This document shows, piece after piece, positions 36,278 to 45,902 of a stretch of 64,000 bases of DNA. Where the stretch lies: the NCBI RefSeq assembly GCF_012641745.1, contig NZ_WEHZ01000012.1:1-64000 (forward strand). Reading direction: 5' to 3'. Source of the DNA: Pseudoalteromonas peptidolytica (GTDB lineage: Bacteria > Pseudomonadota > Gammaproteobacteria > Enterobacterales > Alteromonadaceae). Numbering within the stretch: the first letter of the stretch is position 1; each line of letters opens with the position of its first letter. The notes beneath the pieces are model-generated. The model made no database searches. It was not told the DNA's origin and saw nothing but the letters and a program-made list of their open reading frames with translations. The translations under genes were made by a program, and so were the position numbers.

Positions 36278-36719
36278 CTCGGGCTACGAACAACTTGGTA
36301 GCTCGTCGAATGGAGATTGAAAGATTATACCAATTTGACTTAATACTTGCTCAATTTGAATGCGTAAATCTGACGCTAACCGCGTTAAAAATTTCTTATT
36401 GAGAACAACTAAATAAGAAATTTTTGCCTTGCCTGTATGGATGTCGGTACCTTAGCGATAGCAGGACGCGGTAGCGGGGTTATCGACAAGATCTTCTGGT
36501 CTCAAAATAGACCACTTAATTAAGAAAATTGGTATTGGGCTAGGCATGAGTTGATAGCCTATTAAATAGAGACTGAAAAAAATAGGCTTTGTATAGATGG
36601 GTAGTCCATCGAACAGGACTGAAAAATTAGGCTACGCATGAATTGGCAGCCTATCAAATAGAAACATAAAAACACACTACGAATAGCTTGGTAACCCGTC
36701 AAACAAAGACTGAAAATAA
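36278..36719 (-). repeat. Tandem 45-47 bp repeats of a lipoprotein gene's 3' end including the stop codon
   Basis: The last 13 codons of the gene at 36677 (reading FQSLFDGLPSYS-stop) are repeated downstream. Reverse-strand copies read F.FLFDRLPIHA-stop (stop near 36632), a frame-disturbed copy (about 36586, with LFDGLPIY), FQSLFNRLSTHA-stop (near 36540) and FQSPFDELPSCS-stop (near 36284). Spacing between stops is 45, 46, 46 and, after removing the 209-bp inserted element, 47 bases. So there are five units, with the dispersed element at 36327-36535 inserted between the two outermost. Confidence 0.75.
36327..36535 (-). repeat. ATACCAATT-ended interspersed element inserted in the tandem repeats
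   Basis: ATACCAATTTGACTTAATAC at 36327 and ATTAAGAAAATTGGTAT at the other end, 209 bp, same orientation as the copy at 33736. It splits the tandem units cleanly between two copies, so the tandem array existed before insertion. Terminal repeats are intact. Confidence 0.87.
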
Positions 36720-38071
36720 GCTGCAATAGATTGTGTTTTGTTGTCGACAGTGTCTAGCGCCTGATAAAACTGCTCGAGTAGTGTCGAAACGTACAGGCGT
36801 TGTGCTGTTAACTGTGCATCTAAAGCCTGTAACTTTAACTCTGCCTTGAGTTTTTCTTGATCGGAAGCAGGTGTTTTAAGCTTATTTAATTCATCAATAT
36901 AAGCCGCTTGGATTTTTGTCTCAAAGTCATTATATTTTTCATCAATTGCATCTAACCAAGTTTTGCCTGCCGACTTTTCTTCATCCATTAGTGCAAATAG
37001 CTTTTCGCTTATTTCCGGCTTCGTATATGCTTTTGTATACAGCGCTTGTATTAAATTTCCTTTTAATGAAACAAAGTGCGTTGCAAATGGCATGGCTACC
37101 GTGTCTTGGCTTGGAGACTGAGAAGCCGCGCCTACATTAGCCAGCTTATCAAATGTAAATTGTTCTGGGTTTGTGCCTTTGAGAATTTCTTCAATGTGCC
37201 GGCTTTTGTATAACGTTTTAGCCATCATATCCAGACCTGGATTCTCTACTTTTTCGATAGCTGACTCAGCAGCTTCCAGGCCAGTTAAAATATTGCAGGC
37301 TCCATGGTATTCAATAGCATCAGCTATCGCGGCTTGTAATGTATATACGGTTGTATCTTCATTATGTTTAGCTTGTAATTTTTTGCGTAACTCATTGCGC
37401 CGAGAGGTAATACCTTTTGTGATTACTTGCGCGGCCTGACTGGCAAGGTAAGCTTGGTTAAACTCAGCACGAACACCACTGCTTATACCTGCAAGACCCG
37501 ATAAAATGCGATTACCAACTTGGTTGGTAAAAAGTGCGCCTGCACCACCAAGTACAGTGGTTAATGTGCCCAACCAAAAGTTATTTCGTGACTCTGAGCG
37601 TTTCAAATACATTTTATACACGTTACAGCGCTGCTCTGATGCCGCGATAATACGATCTTGTAATTCATTTCTGATTTTTTTTTGTGCTTTTGGTTGCTTC
37701 TGAGTGTAAAGTTCAAAAGCGTAATCTAGTCTCGCCCGAGCGAGGATACAAGATCTGCTACTTGGATCACTGTCTGGTTCACAAAATAATTTTTTGCTGG
37801 TAATGACAGTTTTATGTTTGCCCTTTGGAGGGGTTTGAGACCCCTGACTAATTTCATAGCCTAACACCATATAACCGTTATCTGTTTCCCACTTTTGCAG
37901 TTGTGTGTCATTGGCAATTTGCCGTGCCAAGTCGATGGTAACAAACTCTCCATGAGGAAATAGCTGTGATGCACCAGCCATATTTACTCTATTGTCCCCT
38001 GTATGAGAATACTCTGGGTTACCGCTACAGCCAGCAAGAAGTATTGAACATACCAAAATGGAATGTTTCAT
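36677..38071 (-). CDS. Lipoprotein of unknown function
   Basis: 464 residues. Lipobox LAGC (Cys15) then SGNPEYS. Residues about 60-115 include a Cys pair (LFCEPDSDPSSRSC). A hydrophobic, Gly-rich segment at about 170-195 (NFWLGTLTTVLGGAGALFTN) is followed by a long, mostly helical C-terminal half with high Lys, Glu and Ala content. The YGACNILTGLEAAESAIEKV-like block (EYHGACNIL) may be a small conserved patch. I recognise no family. Its 3' end lies inside a set of tandem 45-bp units that duplicate its last codons, so alternative C-termini could arise by recombination. The signal is clear, the function unknown. Confidence 0.85.
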   Translation of the reverse strand: MKHSILVCSILLAGCSGNPEYSHTGDNRVNMAGASQLFPHGEFVTIDLARQIANDTQLQKWETDNGYMVLGYEISQGSQTPPKGKHKTVITSKKLFCEPDSDPSSRSCILARARLDYAFELYTQKQPKAQKKIRNELQDRIIAASEQRCNVYKMYLKRSESRNNFWLGTLTTVLGGAGALFTNQVGNRILSGLAGISSGVRAEFNQAYLASQAAQVITKGITSRRNELRKKLQAKHNEDTTVYTLQAAIADAIEYHGACNILTGLEAAESAIEKVENPGLDMMAKTLYKSRHIEEILKGTNPEQFTFDKLANVGAASQSPSQDTVAMPFATHFVSLKGNLIQALYTKAYTKPEISEKLFALMDEEKSAGKTWLDAIDEKYNDFETKIQAAYIDELNKLKTPASDQEKLKAELKLQALDAQLTAQRLYVSTLLEQFYQALDTVDNKTQSIAAYFQSLFDGLPSYS

Positions 38072-38262
38072 TGGATATTCCTTATTTTTATTATGTTGTT
38101 AGCTGTCCTTATACAGCATGACTAAAGACGAGAAAGTCGAAATAGACTTGTTTGTAACTTTAGTAAACCACTTGTGAATTTCAAGTTTTAGAATAATCGT
38201 ATCATACTACGGCTGGGGGCGGCGCACTAAAAACGTTCACAGACGGATAAACCTCAAACACC
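38072..38262. other. Short intergenic stretch before the first REP array
   Basis: Contains the promoter area of the minus-strand lipoprotein gene (AAGGAATATCCA before its start) and an AT-rich stretch. It then changes to the GC-rich repeats. No gene seen. Confidence 0.35.
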
Positions 38263-39956
38263 ACCCATTGGATAATTCTTCAAATGCCATCACTGGTGGG
38301 ATCCGCTTTACACGTCGATCTTTTCAACAAGAATGCGGGGTAAACCCGCTCCCACAGCATATCATTTCCACTGGATAATTCTTTAAATGCCACGGCTGGT
38401 GGGAGCCGTTTTACACGGCGATTTTTCAACAATATCGCGGGGTAAACCCGCTCCTACAGCATATCATTACCACTGGGTAATTCTTCGAATAGCCCACCGG
38501 TAGGAGCCGCTTTACGCGGCGATTTTTCAACAATATCGCGGGGTAAACCCGCTCCTACAGCATATCATTACCACTGGATAATTCTTCGAATAGCCCACCG
38601 GTAGGAGCCGCTTTACGCGGCGATCTTTTCAACAAGAATACGGGGTAAACTCACCTCAACCACATAACATGACCACTGGGTAACTCTTCGAATACCACCG
38701 CTGGTGGGAGCCGTTTTACACGGCGATTCTTCAACAATACCGCGGGGTAAACTCACCCCGACACATAACATGACCACCGGATAACTCTCAAATGCCACCG
38801 CTGGTGGGAGCCGCTTTGCACGGCGATTTTTCAACAATATCGCGGGGTAAACCCGCTCCTACAGCATATCATTACCACTGGGTAACTCTTCGAATACCCC
38901 ACAGGTAGGAGCCGCTTTACGCGGCGATTTTTCAACAAGAACGCGGGGTAAATCCGCTCCCACAGCATATCATTACCACTGGATAATTCTTTAAATGCCA
39001 CGGCTGGTGGGAGCCGTTTTACACGGCGATTTTTAAACAATATCGCGGGGTAAACCCGCTCCTACAGCATATCATTACCACTGGGTAACTCTTCGAATAC
39101 CCCACCGGTAGGAGCCGCTTTGCACGGCGATTTTTCAACAATATCGCGGGGTAAACCCGCTCCTACAGCATATCATTACCACTGGGTAACTCTTCGAATA
39201 CCCCACAGGTAGGAGCAGCTATACGCGGCGATCTTTCAACAAGAATGCGAGATAAACTTGCCCCAACACATAACATGACCACTGGGTAACTCTTCGAATA
39301 TCCCACCGGTAGGAGCCGCTTTACGCGGCGATCTTTTCAACAAGAATGCGAGATAAACTTGCTCCAACACATAACATGACTACTGGATAACTCTTCAAAT
39401 GCCACCGCCGGTAGGAGCCGTTTTACACGGCGATCTTTCAACAATATCACGGGGTAAACCCGCTCCTACAGCATATCACTACCACTGGGTAACTCTTCAA
39501 ATGCCATCACTGGTGGGATCCGCTTTACACGGCGATCTTTTCAACAAGAACGCGGGGTAAACTCACCCCACCACATAACATGACCACTGGATAACTCTTC
39601 AAATTCCACCACTGGTAGGAGCCGTTTTACACGGCGATTTTTCAACAAGAATGCGAGATAAACTTGCTCCAACACATAACATGACTACTGGATAACTCTT
39701 CAAATGCCACCGCCGGTAGGAGCCGTTTTACACGGCGATTTTTCAACAAGAACGCGGGGTAAACTCGCTCCCACCACATAACATGACCACCGGATAATTC
39801 TTCAAATGCCACCGCCGATAGGAGCCGTTTTACACGGCGATTTTTCAACAAGAATGCGGGGTAAACTCGCCCCAACACATAACATGACCACTGGATAATT
39901 CTTCAAATGCCACCACCGGTAGGAGCCGCTTTACGCGGCGATCTTTTCAACAAGGC
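38263..39956. repeat. REP/BIME array 1: about 17 units of about 100 bp
   Basis: Each unit has an inverted pair of REP-like palindromes: TAGGAGCCGCTTTACGCGGC then GATTTTTCAACAA and the opposite-facing GCGGGGTAAACCCGCTCCTA, then a spacer like ACCACTGGATAATTCTTCAA. The first palindrome recurs about every 99-105 bases (near 38308, 38405, 38504, 38604, 38709, 38806, 38909, 39011, 39110, 39209, 39312, 39414, 39512, 39617, 39719, 39822, 39921). Stem variants GCCGC...GCGGC and GCCGT...ACGGC change both sides together. Small open frames inside (for example 38613-38837) are by-products. The array ends next to the stop of dgt. No RAYT transposase gene is in the window. Confidence 0.93.
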
Positions 39957-39969
39957 TCAAACATCAACC

Positions 39970-41493
39970 TCAATCCAAAGCGGTCAACGCACGATAGGTA
40001 TCATAAGCAAACTGGTCAGTCATGCCGCTGATAAAATCTTGAATAAGGCGGCAGCGATAATAAAACTCAAAAATCGGCTCGGCTCGTTCAGCATCACTAA
40101 GCTGCGCTATGGTCTCGCGGTATACCGCAACATACTTTTTGGAAATCCGATTAATCAATCGCGACTCTATCGCAAAACTATGCTCGCCATTTAATGCAGC
40201 GTGAAAATCATCAGCATCTAAATCAAGCACCCGCTGATATTCGTTTAATATACTGCTGGTGATCTTATAACCTTGAAGCTCCAACTGCTCTACCTCTTTG
40301 TTCGAAAATACGTTTTTGATTGCCACCGTTTTCAGCGACTTTACAATAGCATGAAGGTGGCTGTTATCTTCCAATAACGAAGCGTTAAAACTCCCCTCGT
40401 AGATCGCTTCAATATTATCGATAAAACGTGTTTTGGCATGTTCGGCAAGTGGGTGTAACAACCCCACGCGGAGCCAAATAAAAAACTCATTATCAAAATT
40501 TGCCATATGCCTACTGGCTTTATCATTGGCATAGTGGAGCTTTTTACTCATTAGCTCCAAGTGTTTATCATCAGTAATACCAAACCCTGCGGCGATATTT
40601 TGATATTCCTCTATTAAACAGCCCGTTAACTCATCTACGCAAATAATGCCTTTTTCTACAGCGTCTTCCATATCAGCAAGGCAATAAGCAATGTCGTCAG
40701 CCGCCTCCATGATGTAAGCCACAGGGTGGCGATTACCTACTTGTATCTGCAATTTGTCGCACAGCTCACTGACAAACCCACTTTCACTAAAGTAATATCC
40801 AACTTTCTTTTGTAGATAAGACTTGTCAGTAGCCACAGTTGATTTAGGTGTAGTTGCGCAGCGGGTATATTTCATCACCGTGGCGCATTGTGAATAGGTA
40901 AGGTTAAGCCGAGAAAGCGTATGAATAACGCGAATGGCCTGCGCGTTACCCTCAAAACTACAAATATCGAGCAGTAACTCCATTTCTTGATTCAGTACAG
41001 CCAGATCAGACGATTTACTCTCCTTTGAGCCATACCTAAGTGCCGCCCGAGCACTTTTTGCAAACTGTTGATGCTGGCTCAAATAGCGTTTAAACCAATC
41101 ATTGATGGCGGCCTCGCCAAAGTGACCAAACGCAGGGTTACCAATATCGTGCATCAAACAGGCCATTTCAGACAGAGTAACCAAACACTCAGACAAATCC
41201 ACTAGCTGGCCGTTTTTATCTTCATATTGCAACAAATCTTGCCTACCTTGCTGCACCAGCGCATCAACAATTTTTTTAGCAATGTAACGGCCGTTTTGCT
41301 GTACCTCCAGCGAGTGCGTTAAGCGCGAACGCACCGCCGCATTGCGCTCAAGCGGAAATACCTGAGTTTTTTGTTGCAGCCGTCTAAGCGCAGCACTGTT
41401 GATAATTCGCCCACGGTCGCTTTCAAGGCTACTCGCCTCACTGCCACCGGTATTATAAGAACGCTCGTTTGTTATTTTATTTTTGAAGTGCAT
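39970..41493 (-). CDS. dgt: Deoxyguanosinetriphosphate triphosphohydrolase (dGTPase)
   Basis: 507 residues, nearly the length of E. coli Dgt. HD-domain metal ligands are complete: RLTHSLEVQQNGRYIAKKIV (first His), then MACLMHDIGNPAFGHFGEAA (HD pair), and further DDIAYCLADMEDAVEKG with Asp. The opening RSYNTGGSEASSLESDRGRI and RLQQKTQVFPLE fit the nucleotide-binding region. The enzyme cuts dGTP to deoxyguanosine and triphosphate. Some bacterial dGTPases, including one from Shewanella, act in phage defence by depleting dNTPs. It lies alone between REP array 1 and a 600-base gap, divergent from the methyltransferase-helicase pair. Confidence 0.95.
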   Translation of the reverse strand: MHFKNKITNERSYNTGGSEASSLESDRGRIINSAALRRLQQKTQVFPLERNAAVRSRLTHSLEVQQNGRYIAKKIVDALVQQGRQDLLQYEDKNGQLVDLSECLVTLSEMACLMHDIGNPAFGHFGEAAINDWFKRYLSQHQQFAKSARAALRYGSKESKSSDLAVLNQEMELLLDICSFEGNAQAIRVIHTLSRLNLTYSQCATVMKYTRCATTPKSTVATDKSYLQKKVGYYFSESGFVSELCDKLQIQVGNRHPVAYIMEAADDIAYCLADMEDAVEKGIICVDELTGCLIEEYQNIAAGFGITDDKHLELMSKKLHYANDKASRHMANFDNEFFIWLRVGLLHPLAEHAKTRFIDNIEAIYEGSFNASLLEDNSHLHAIVKSLKTVAIKNVFSNKEVEQLELQGYKITSSILNEYQRVLDLDADDFHAALNGEHSFAIESRLINRISKKYVAVYRETIAQLSDAERAEPIFEFYYRCRLIQDFISGMTDQFAYDTYRALTALD

Positions 41494-42109
41494 GCGACTT
41501 TCCTGTTGAGACCCAAGCTACATTTCCAATGTAGGTGAATGTGGAAAAGTTGTAAACCGTAGCGACACTTCGCTTAGCCAGGCTACAAGCAAGCCCTCAT
41601 ACAAGACAAGCTTGCGCAGTACCTCTGAACTGAAGTAACCGCAGGAAAAACACAACAAATACCAATAGAATCAGCAAATCGATAAAAATAGCTGTAATGT
41701 ACTGTAATAGGCTAGTTCATCTATATTTGTTACTTTTACCAATTTAAATTAACTCTGGCTTTAATGGGTTAGCAAAATATATCTAACACTTTTGTGACAA
41801 AAGCATCGGAATTTGACGCAAATCACTACAAAACGTATGGATTTTCGGGTTTAATACCCACAGCATTCGTTTACATCTAATTTCAAATGAATATACACAG
41901 CGGTTAAGGATGAAGTAACCGCTCACGAACAGGATCTTTATGTGTTTGAACGTTTATCTAACCATTTAGATTAGTAATATCAGCTTTACTGTGGCATCAC
42001 ATTGGTAATGGACAGCAAATGTGAGCTGACGGAGTTTCAATGGCGACATGGAAATCATACTTTTCGTCATTTACACTGCGCCACTAAATGAAGTTATGTT
42101 AGGTAAAAA
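41494..42109. other. Divergent promoter region between dgt and the methyltransferase operon
   Basis: 616 bases without a convincing gene. TTGACGCAAATCAC at 41813-41826 matches the FNR consensus (TTGAT-N4-ATCAA) at 8 of 10 positions and also resembles a CRP half-site pair. Its use is unproven. Otherwise AT-rich with no repeats of the window's families. Confidence 0.35.
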
Positions 42110-42712
42110 ATGTCCAAAATTACGCTCGCTTATTACGATCAACACGCAGAAGAATTTGCAAACTCAACACTCAATGTGGACATGCAACCGCTTTATCGGG
42201 AGTTTCTTCCTGAATTACCAAAGCGTGAGAAACGTCATATCCATATTTTTGACGCAGGCTGTGGCAGTGGCCGCGACGCGGTAGCGTTTAAGCAACTTGG
42301 CTTTGAAGTCAGCGCAATGGATGCGTGCGAAAAGCTAGTGAAGATTGCCGCTACACAACTAGGCCAGCCAGTGAGGCACCAATTCTTTGAAGAGATACAA
42401 GATATTGCTGCTTTCGATGGTATTTGGGCCTGTGCCAGTCTTTTACATGTCGCAGAGCAAGATCTACCCAATGTTTTTGTGAAGTTACAAGACGCGCTTA
42501 AATCTCATGGCGTGTTGTATGTTTCGTTCAAATATGGTTCTGGTGAACGAGGGCACAATGGTCGCAGATTTACAGATCTCAATGAAGAGGGGTTATCAAA
42601 AGTTATCGCAGCATGTCCAAACCTCAACATCATTAAGCTATGGGTGACGGAAGATAGAAGACCCAACCGAGATAATGAGCTTTGGTTAAACGCTCTACTT
42701 AGGAAGGATTAA
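42110..42712 (+). CDS. Class I SAM-dependent methyltransferase
   Basis: 200 residues. Rossmann motif I is IHIFDAGCGSGRDAVAFKQL; motif II VSAMDACEKLVKIA; motif IV area FDGIWACASLLHV; then LYVSFKYGSGERGHNGRRFT and a C-terminal ENELWLNALL-like strand (DNELWLNALL). This resembles the tellurite-resistance/UbiE-type small methyltransferases, not a sequence-specific DNA methylase (no NPPY or DPPY motif). The gene ends five bases before the GTG of the helicase, so the two form an operon. Substrate unknown; the linkage suggests a tRNA, protein or small-molecule target tied to the helicase function. Confidence 0.88.
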   Translation: MSKITLAYYDQHAEEFANSTLNVDMQPLYREFLPELPKREKRHIHIFDAGCGSGRDAVAFKQLGFEVSAMDACEKLVKIAATQLGQPVRHQFFEEIQDIAAFDGIWACASLLHVAEQDLPNVFVKLQDALKSHGVLYVSFKYGSGERGHNGRRFTDLNEEGLSKVIAACPNLNIIKLWVTEDRRPNRDNELWLNALLRKD

Positions 42713-42716
42713 TCAA

Positions 42717-45713
42717 GTGAGCAGTAATTACCAAGGAGGAGAACTTGCGCTGTGCACGGATAAGCAACTTTATGTAGGGGGCGATGACCCCTTACTGCCT
42801 GCGTTGCTTCATGCCATCGAGCAAGCTGACGAGATTGAAATTACCGTTTCATTTATTCAGCTCTCTGGTCTTGATTTACTCTTTGATGCTTTGTATGACG
42901 CCCTAGTAAACGGCACCACCTTAAAGTTACTTACTTCAGACTATCTAGACTTCACTTGCCCGCTCGCACTTAAAGAATTGATGACACTACATACTTTAGG
43001 GGCTGAGCTGCGAGTATATGAAACACGCGGAAATGAGAGTTTCCATATGAAGTCATACATTTTCACCAAAACCAAAGGTGAAGATGGCCAAATTTATGAG
43101 GGTAGTGCGTTTATTGGTTCAAACAATATAAGTGCAGTGGCACTAACTCAAGGGTTAGAGTGGTGTTTTCGGCATGATTTTATAGCTAGTCACAGTGCTA
43201 ATAACAAGGCAACATTCTTGCAGTTTAAGGCTGCGTTTGCCAGTTTATTTACTCACTCTCAAACAGCATGTTTAAGCTACCCATGGATACAGCACTATCA
43301 AGAGCGCCGTAAGAAGCCACAGTTTAAAACCGTTAGCAATAATGTCGATGACGACATAAGTATTGAGCTAATTAGCCCAAGAGTAGAACAGCAAGAAGCC
43401 CTAGAAAAACTGAATAACTCAAGAGCACAAAGCTATAAAAGAGGCTTAGTGGTATTAGCGACAGGAATGGGCAAAACATGGCTTGCTGCTTTTGATGTTC
43501 AGCAAGTCGCTGCGAAAAAAGTTCTATTTGTGGCACATAGAGAAGAGATTCTCAAGCAAGCGGCCAAGACGTTTGCACGATTAATTGATTGTACCGCAGG
43601 GTTTTATACTGGCAAGCAAAAACAAAGTGATGCCGATTTTTTGTTTGCCTCTATACAGAGCATTGGTAAAACAGAGAGTTTGAGGCAGTTTGCAACTGAT
43701 TACTTTGACTACATTATTGTTGATGAGTTTCACCACGCGAGTAGTAAATTATACCGAAATTTGCTGTCTTATTTTGAGCCGCAATTCTTACTTGGGTTAA
43801 CTGCTACACCAGAGCGAACTGACCAAGCCGATATTTTAAGTCTATGTGACAACAACCTCGTCTATGAGCGGAATATGGTGCAGGGGATTGACGCCAAAAC
43901 GCTCGCACCGTTTCACTACTATGGTATTTGGGATAAAAGCGTTGACTATACCGCAATTCCTTGGCGTAACGGCAAGTTTGATCCAACCACTCTAAACAAC
44001 CAATTTGCCACAGAGCATAGGGCAAAGCATGCTTTACAGCACTGGAAACAGTTAGCGCAAACACGCACACTGGCATTTTGTATTTCGACCGCACACGCCG
44101 ACTACATGGCAAACTACTTCAAAAAAGCGGGAATTGACGCGGCTTCGGTACATGGAAAGTCAAGCATAAAACGTAGTGAGGCTTTAGCGCATTTAGCATC
44201 TGGAAAACTACAAATTATTTTTAGTGTTGACCTGTTTAATGAGGGCACTGACTTACCCTGTATCGACACTGTGATGATGCTGAGGCCCAGTGAATCTAAG
44301 GTTTTATTCTTACAGCAATTAGGCCGTGGACTGAGAACCCATCAACAGAAAACGCATTTGGTCGTCTTAGATTTTATTGGCAACCACCACAGTTTTTTGA
44401 ACAAGCCTTATGCACTTTTTGCTACGCACTCACCTAGAGATTTAGTTACAAAACTAAATAAAGATAACCAAGTAGTTCAGCTACCTGAAGGATGTTTTGT
44501 AAATTATGACCTAGAAATTACCGACTTTTGGCGGCAACTCGCTAAAGAACAGCGAACCACGGCTCTTGATGATTATCAAAATTTAACAGAGCAACTAGGT
44601 CATGCGCCCGATGCGTGTAAGTTTTTCCATGAGTTTGGTGAATTTAAGAAGGTAAAGGCTTATGGAAGTTGGTTTGAACTCGTTGTAAAAGCAAAGAGCG
44701 TTAGTCGTATTTCAACTACGTGGCTTGCGCCCTACAAGGTGTTTTTAAAAGAGGGTGTCGAAGTGACCAACATGACAAAATGCTTTAAAGCCATTTTGCT
44801 TGAAGCCTTTGTTCAGCTCGATGGTATAGCTTACCCTCCTACATTGAGAGCGTTGGCAGATAAGAGTTATGATGTGCTATTGCACTATCCTCAGTTAAGA
44901 AAGCTAGATATATCAGAAAAGGACAGAAGCAAAAGTAAAGGTAGTAAAGCTTGGTTCAACTATTGGTTCGATAATCCGATTAACGCTTTCACAGAAACAA
45001 AAAAACCTGCACATAAGCGCAAAACACACCACTGGTTTTCAATTGAACAAGCACCAAATCAATCCATTGAAGAAGCGCAGTTCAAACTAAACCTTAAAGT
45101 TGAAACGCAAGATATTGAACAACTGACCGACTGTATATTGGAGTTAAGTCGCTATCGCCTTGCTAGATATCTTCATACCAAACGTGACAGGCTAGCCGAA
45201 CCCGAAAGTACACAGACGGTGACAGATGATGCGGTACCAAACCAGCTACAAAGCACAGATGTTGCGGAACACGTGGTACAACTGCCATATTTTCCTAATT
45301 TAAAAATTGCTTGTGGTCACTTTAAAACAGGTGAAAGTAGCGAAATGTCCTTCGTACCTGCACCACCGGGGGGTGGAAAAGTCGACCCTGAAAAACATTT
45401 CTTAGCTCATGCCAGTGGCAATTCAATGAATGGTGGGAAACACCCTATCTTCGATGGAGACTTGTTATTACTCGAGCGGATCACATCAAGCAATGCGGGA
45501 TCAATTACAAATACTACTATTGCCATCGAGCGCTTTGACGCAGCTGGCGACGAACAATTTTTATTACGAGATGTAAAAAAACAGATTAATGCGCAAGGTG
45601 AAGTAACCTACTTACTTGTGGCAAGAAACCCAGAGTATGCAGTAATGGAAGCCAACGATGAGTTTGTGACGTTTGCGCGGTTGAGAGAAGTTTTTAAACC
45701 TTCAGTGAACTAA
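42717..45713 (+). CDS. PLD-nuclease/SF2-helicase fusion with C-terminal S24-like domain
   Basis: 998 residues from GTG 42717 with AGGAAGG ten bases before it. Residues 1-190: phospholipase-D-like nuclease with FHMKSYIF (109-116) and EGSAFIGSNNIS (128-139), an HxK plus S/N half-site. Residues 220-600: superfamily 2 helicase with RVEQQEALEKL, Walker A LATGMGKTW (247-255), DEFHH box (336-340), LTATPERTD and the arginine finger motif QQLGRGLRTHQQ. Residues 600-850 are a DUF3427-like region. The last 130 residues resemble a LexA/S24 fold: HASGNSMNGG, IFDGDLLLLERI, FLLRDVKK, LVARNPEYAVM. The Ser is present but an Arg stands near the usual Lys, so protease activity is doubtful. A DNA-damage or invader-DNA role is inferred. 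Confidence 0.92.
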   Translation: MSSNYQGGELALCTDKQLYVGGDDPLLPALLHAIEQADEIEITVSFIQLSGLDLLFDALYDALVNGTTLKLLTSDYLDFTCPLALKELMTLHTLGAELRVYETRGNESFHMKSYIFTKTKGEDGQIYEGSAFIGSNNISAVALTQGLEWCFRHDFIASHSANNKATFLQFKAAFASLFTHSQTACLSYPWIQHYQERRKKPQFKTVSNNVDDDISIELISPRVEQQEALEKLNNSRAQSYKRGLVVLATGMGKTWLAAFDVQQVAAKKVLFVAHREEILKQAAKTFARLIDCTAGFYTGKQKQSDADFLFASIQSIGKTESLRQFATDYFDYIIVDEFHHASSKLYRNLLSYFEPQFLLGLTATPERTDQADILSLCDNNLVYERNMVQGIDAKTLAPFHYYGIWDKSVDYTAIPWRNGKFDPTTLNNQFATEHRAKHALQHWKQLAQTRTLAFCISTAHADYMANYFKKAGIDAASVHGKSSIKRSEALAHLASGKLQIIFSVDLFNEGTDLPCIDTVMMLRPSESKVLFLQQLGRGLRTHQQKTHLVVLDFIGNHHSFLNKPYALFATHSPRDLVTKLNKDNQVVQLPEGCFVNYDLEITDFWRQLAKEQRTTALDDYQNLTEQLGHAPDACKFFHEFGEFKKVKAYGSWFELVVKAKSVSRISTTWLAPYKVFLKEGVEVTNMTKCFKAILLEAFVQLDGIAYPPTLRALADKSYDVLLHYPQLRKLDISEKDRSKSKGSKAWFNYWFDNPINAFTETKKPAHKRKTHHWFSIEQAPNQSIEEAQFKLNLKVETQDIEQLTDCILELSRYRLARYLHTKRDRLAEPESTQTVTDDAVPNQLQSTDVAEHVVQLPYFPNLKIACGHFKTGESSEMSFVPAPPGGGKVDPEKHFLAHASGNSMNGGKHPIFDGDLLLLERITSSNAGSITNTTIAIERFDAAGDEQFLLRDVKKQINAQGEVTYLLVARNPEYAVMEANDEFVTFARLREVFKPSVN

Positions 45714-45902
45714 CGCAGGGTGGATATGAGCTGTCAGCGTCAAAGGGTAGCTGGTATTGATTTAACAACCAGGTAGGCTTCTCTGTCAACAGAGCGGGTG
45801 AAAGGTTATAGCTTGAACTCAATGTAAATGAACTGTAAATTTGTTTATATATAAAAACTTTGATTGTATTTCACAACTTTAGTAATTAGGACACGTAAAC
45901 AA

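Noticed and set aside
38613..39878. Open frames on the minus strand inside array 1 (for example 38613-38837, 38831-39040, 39642-39878)
   Set aside because: They only translate the repeat units, have no ribosome site and repeat the same peptide words.
38263..39956. Regular repeats taken as a CRISPR array
   Set aside because: Both repeat and spacer parts are conserved from unit to unit, units are about 100 bp with facing palindromes, and no cas gene is present. They are REP/BIME units. The same holds for 47076-48268.
42048..42284. Frame at 42048 preceding the methyltransferase
   Set aside because: It runs out of frame through the methyltransferase and encodes no recognisable sequence; 42110 has AGG spacing and the SAM motif.
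42110..45713. Classic restriction-modification, DISARM or BREX system
   Set aside because: The methyltransferase lacks the NPPY/DPPY DNA-methylase motif, and the typical DISARM or BREX partner genes are absent.
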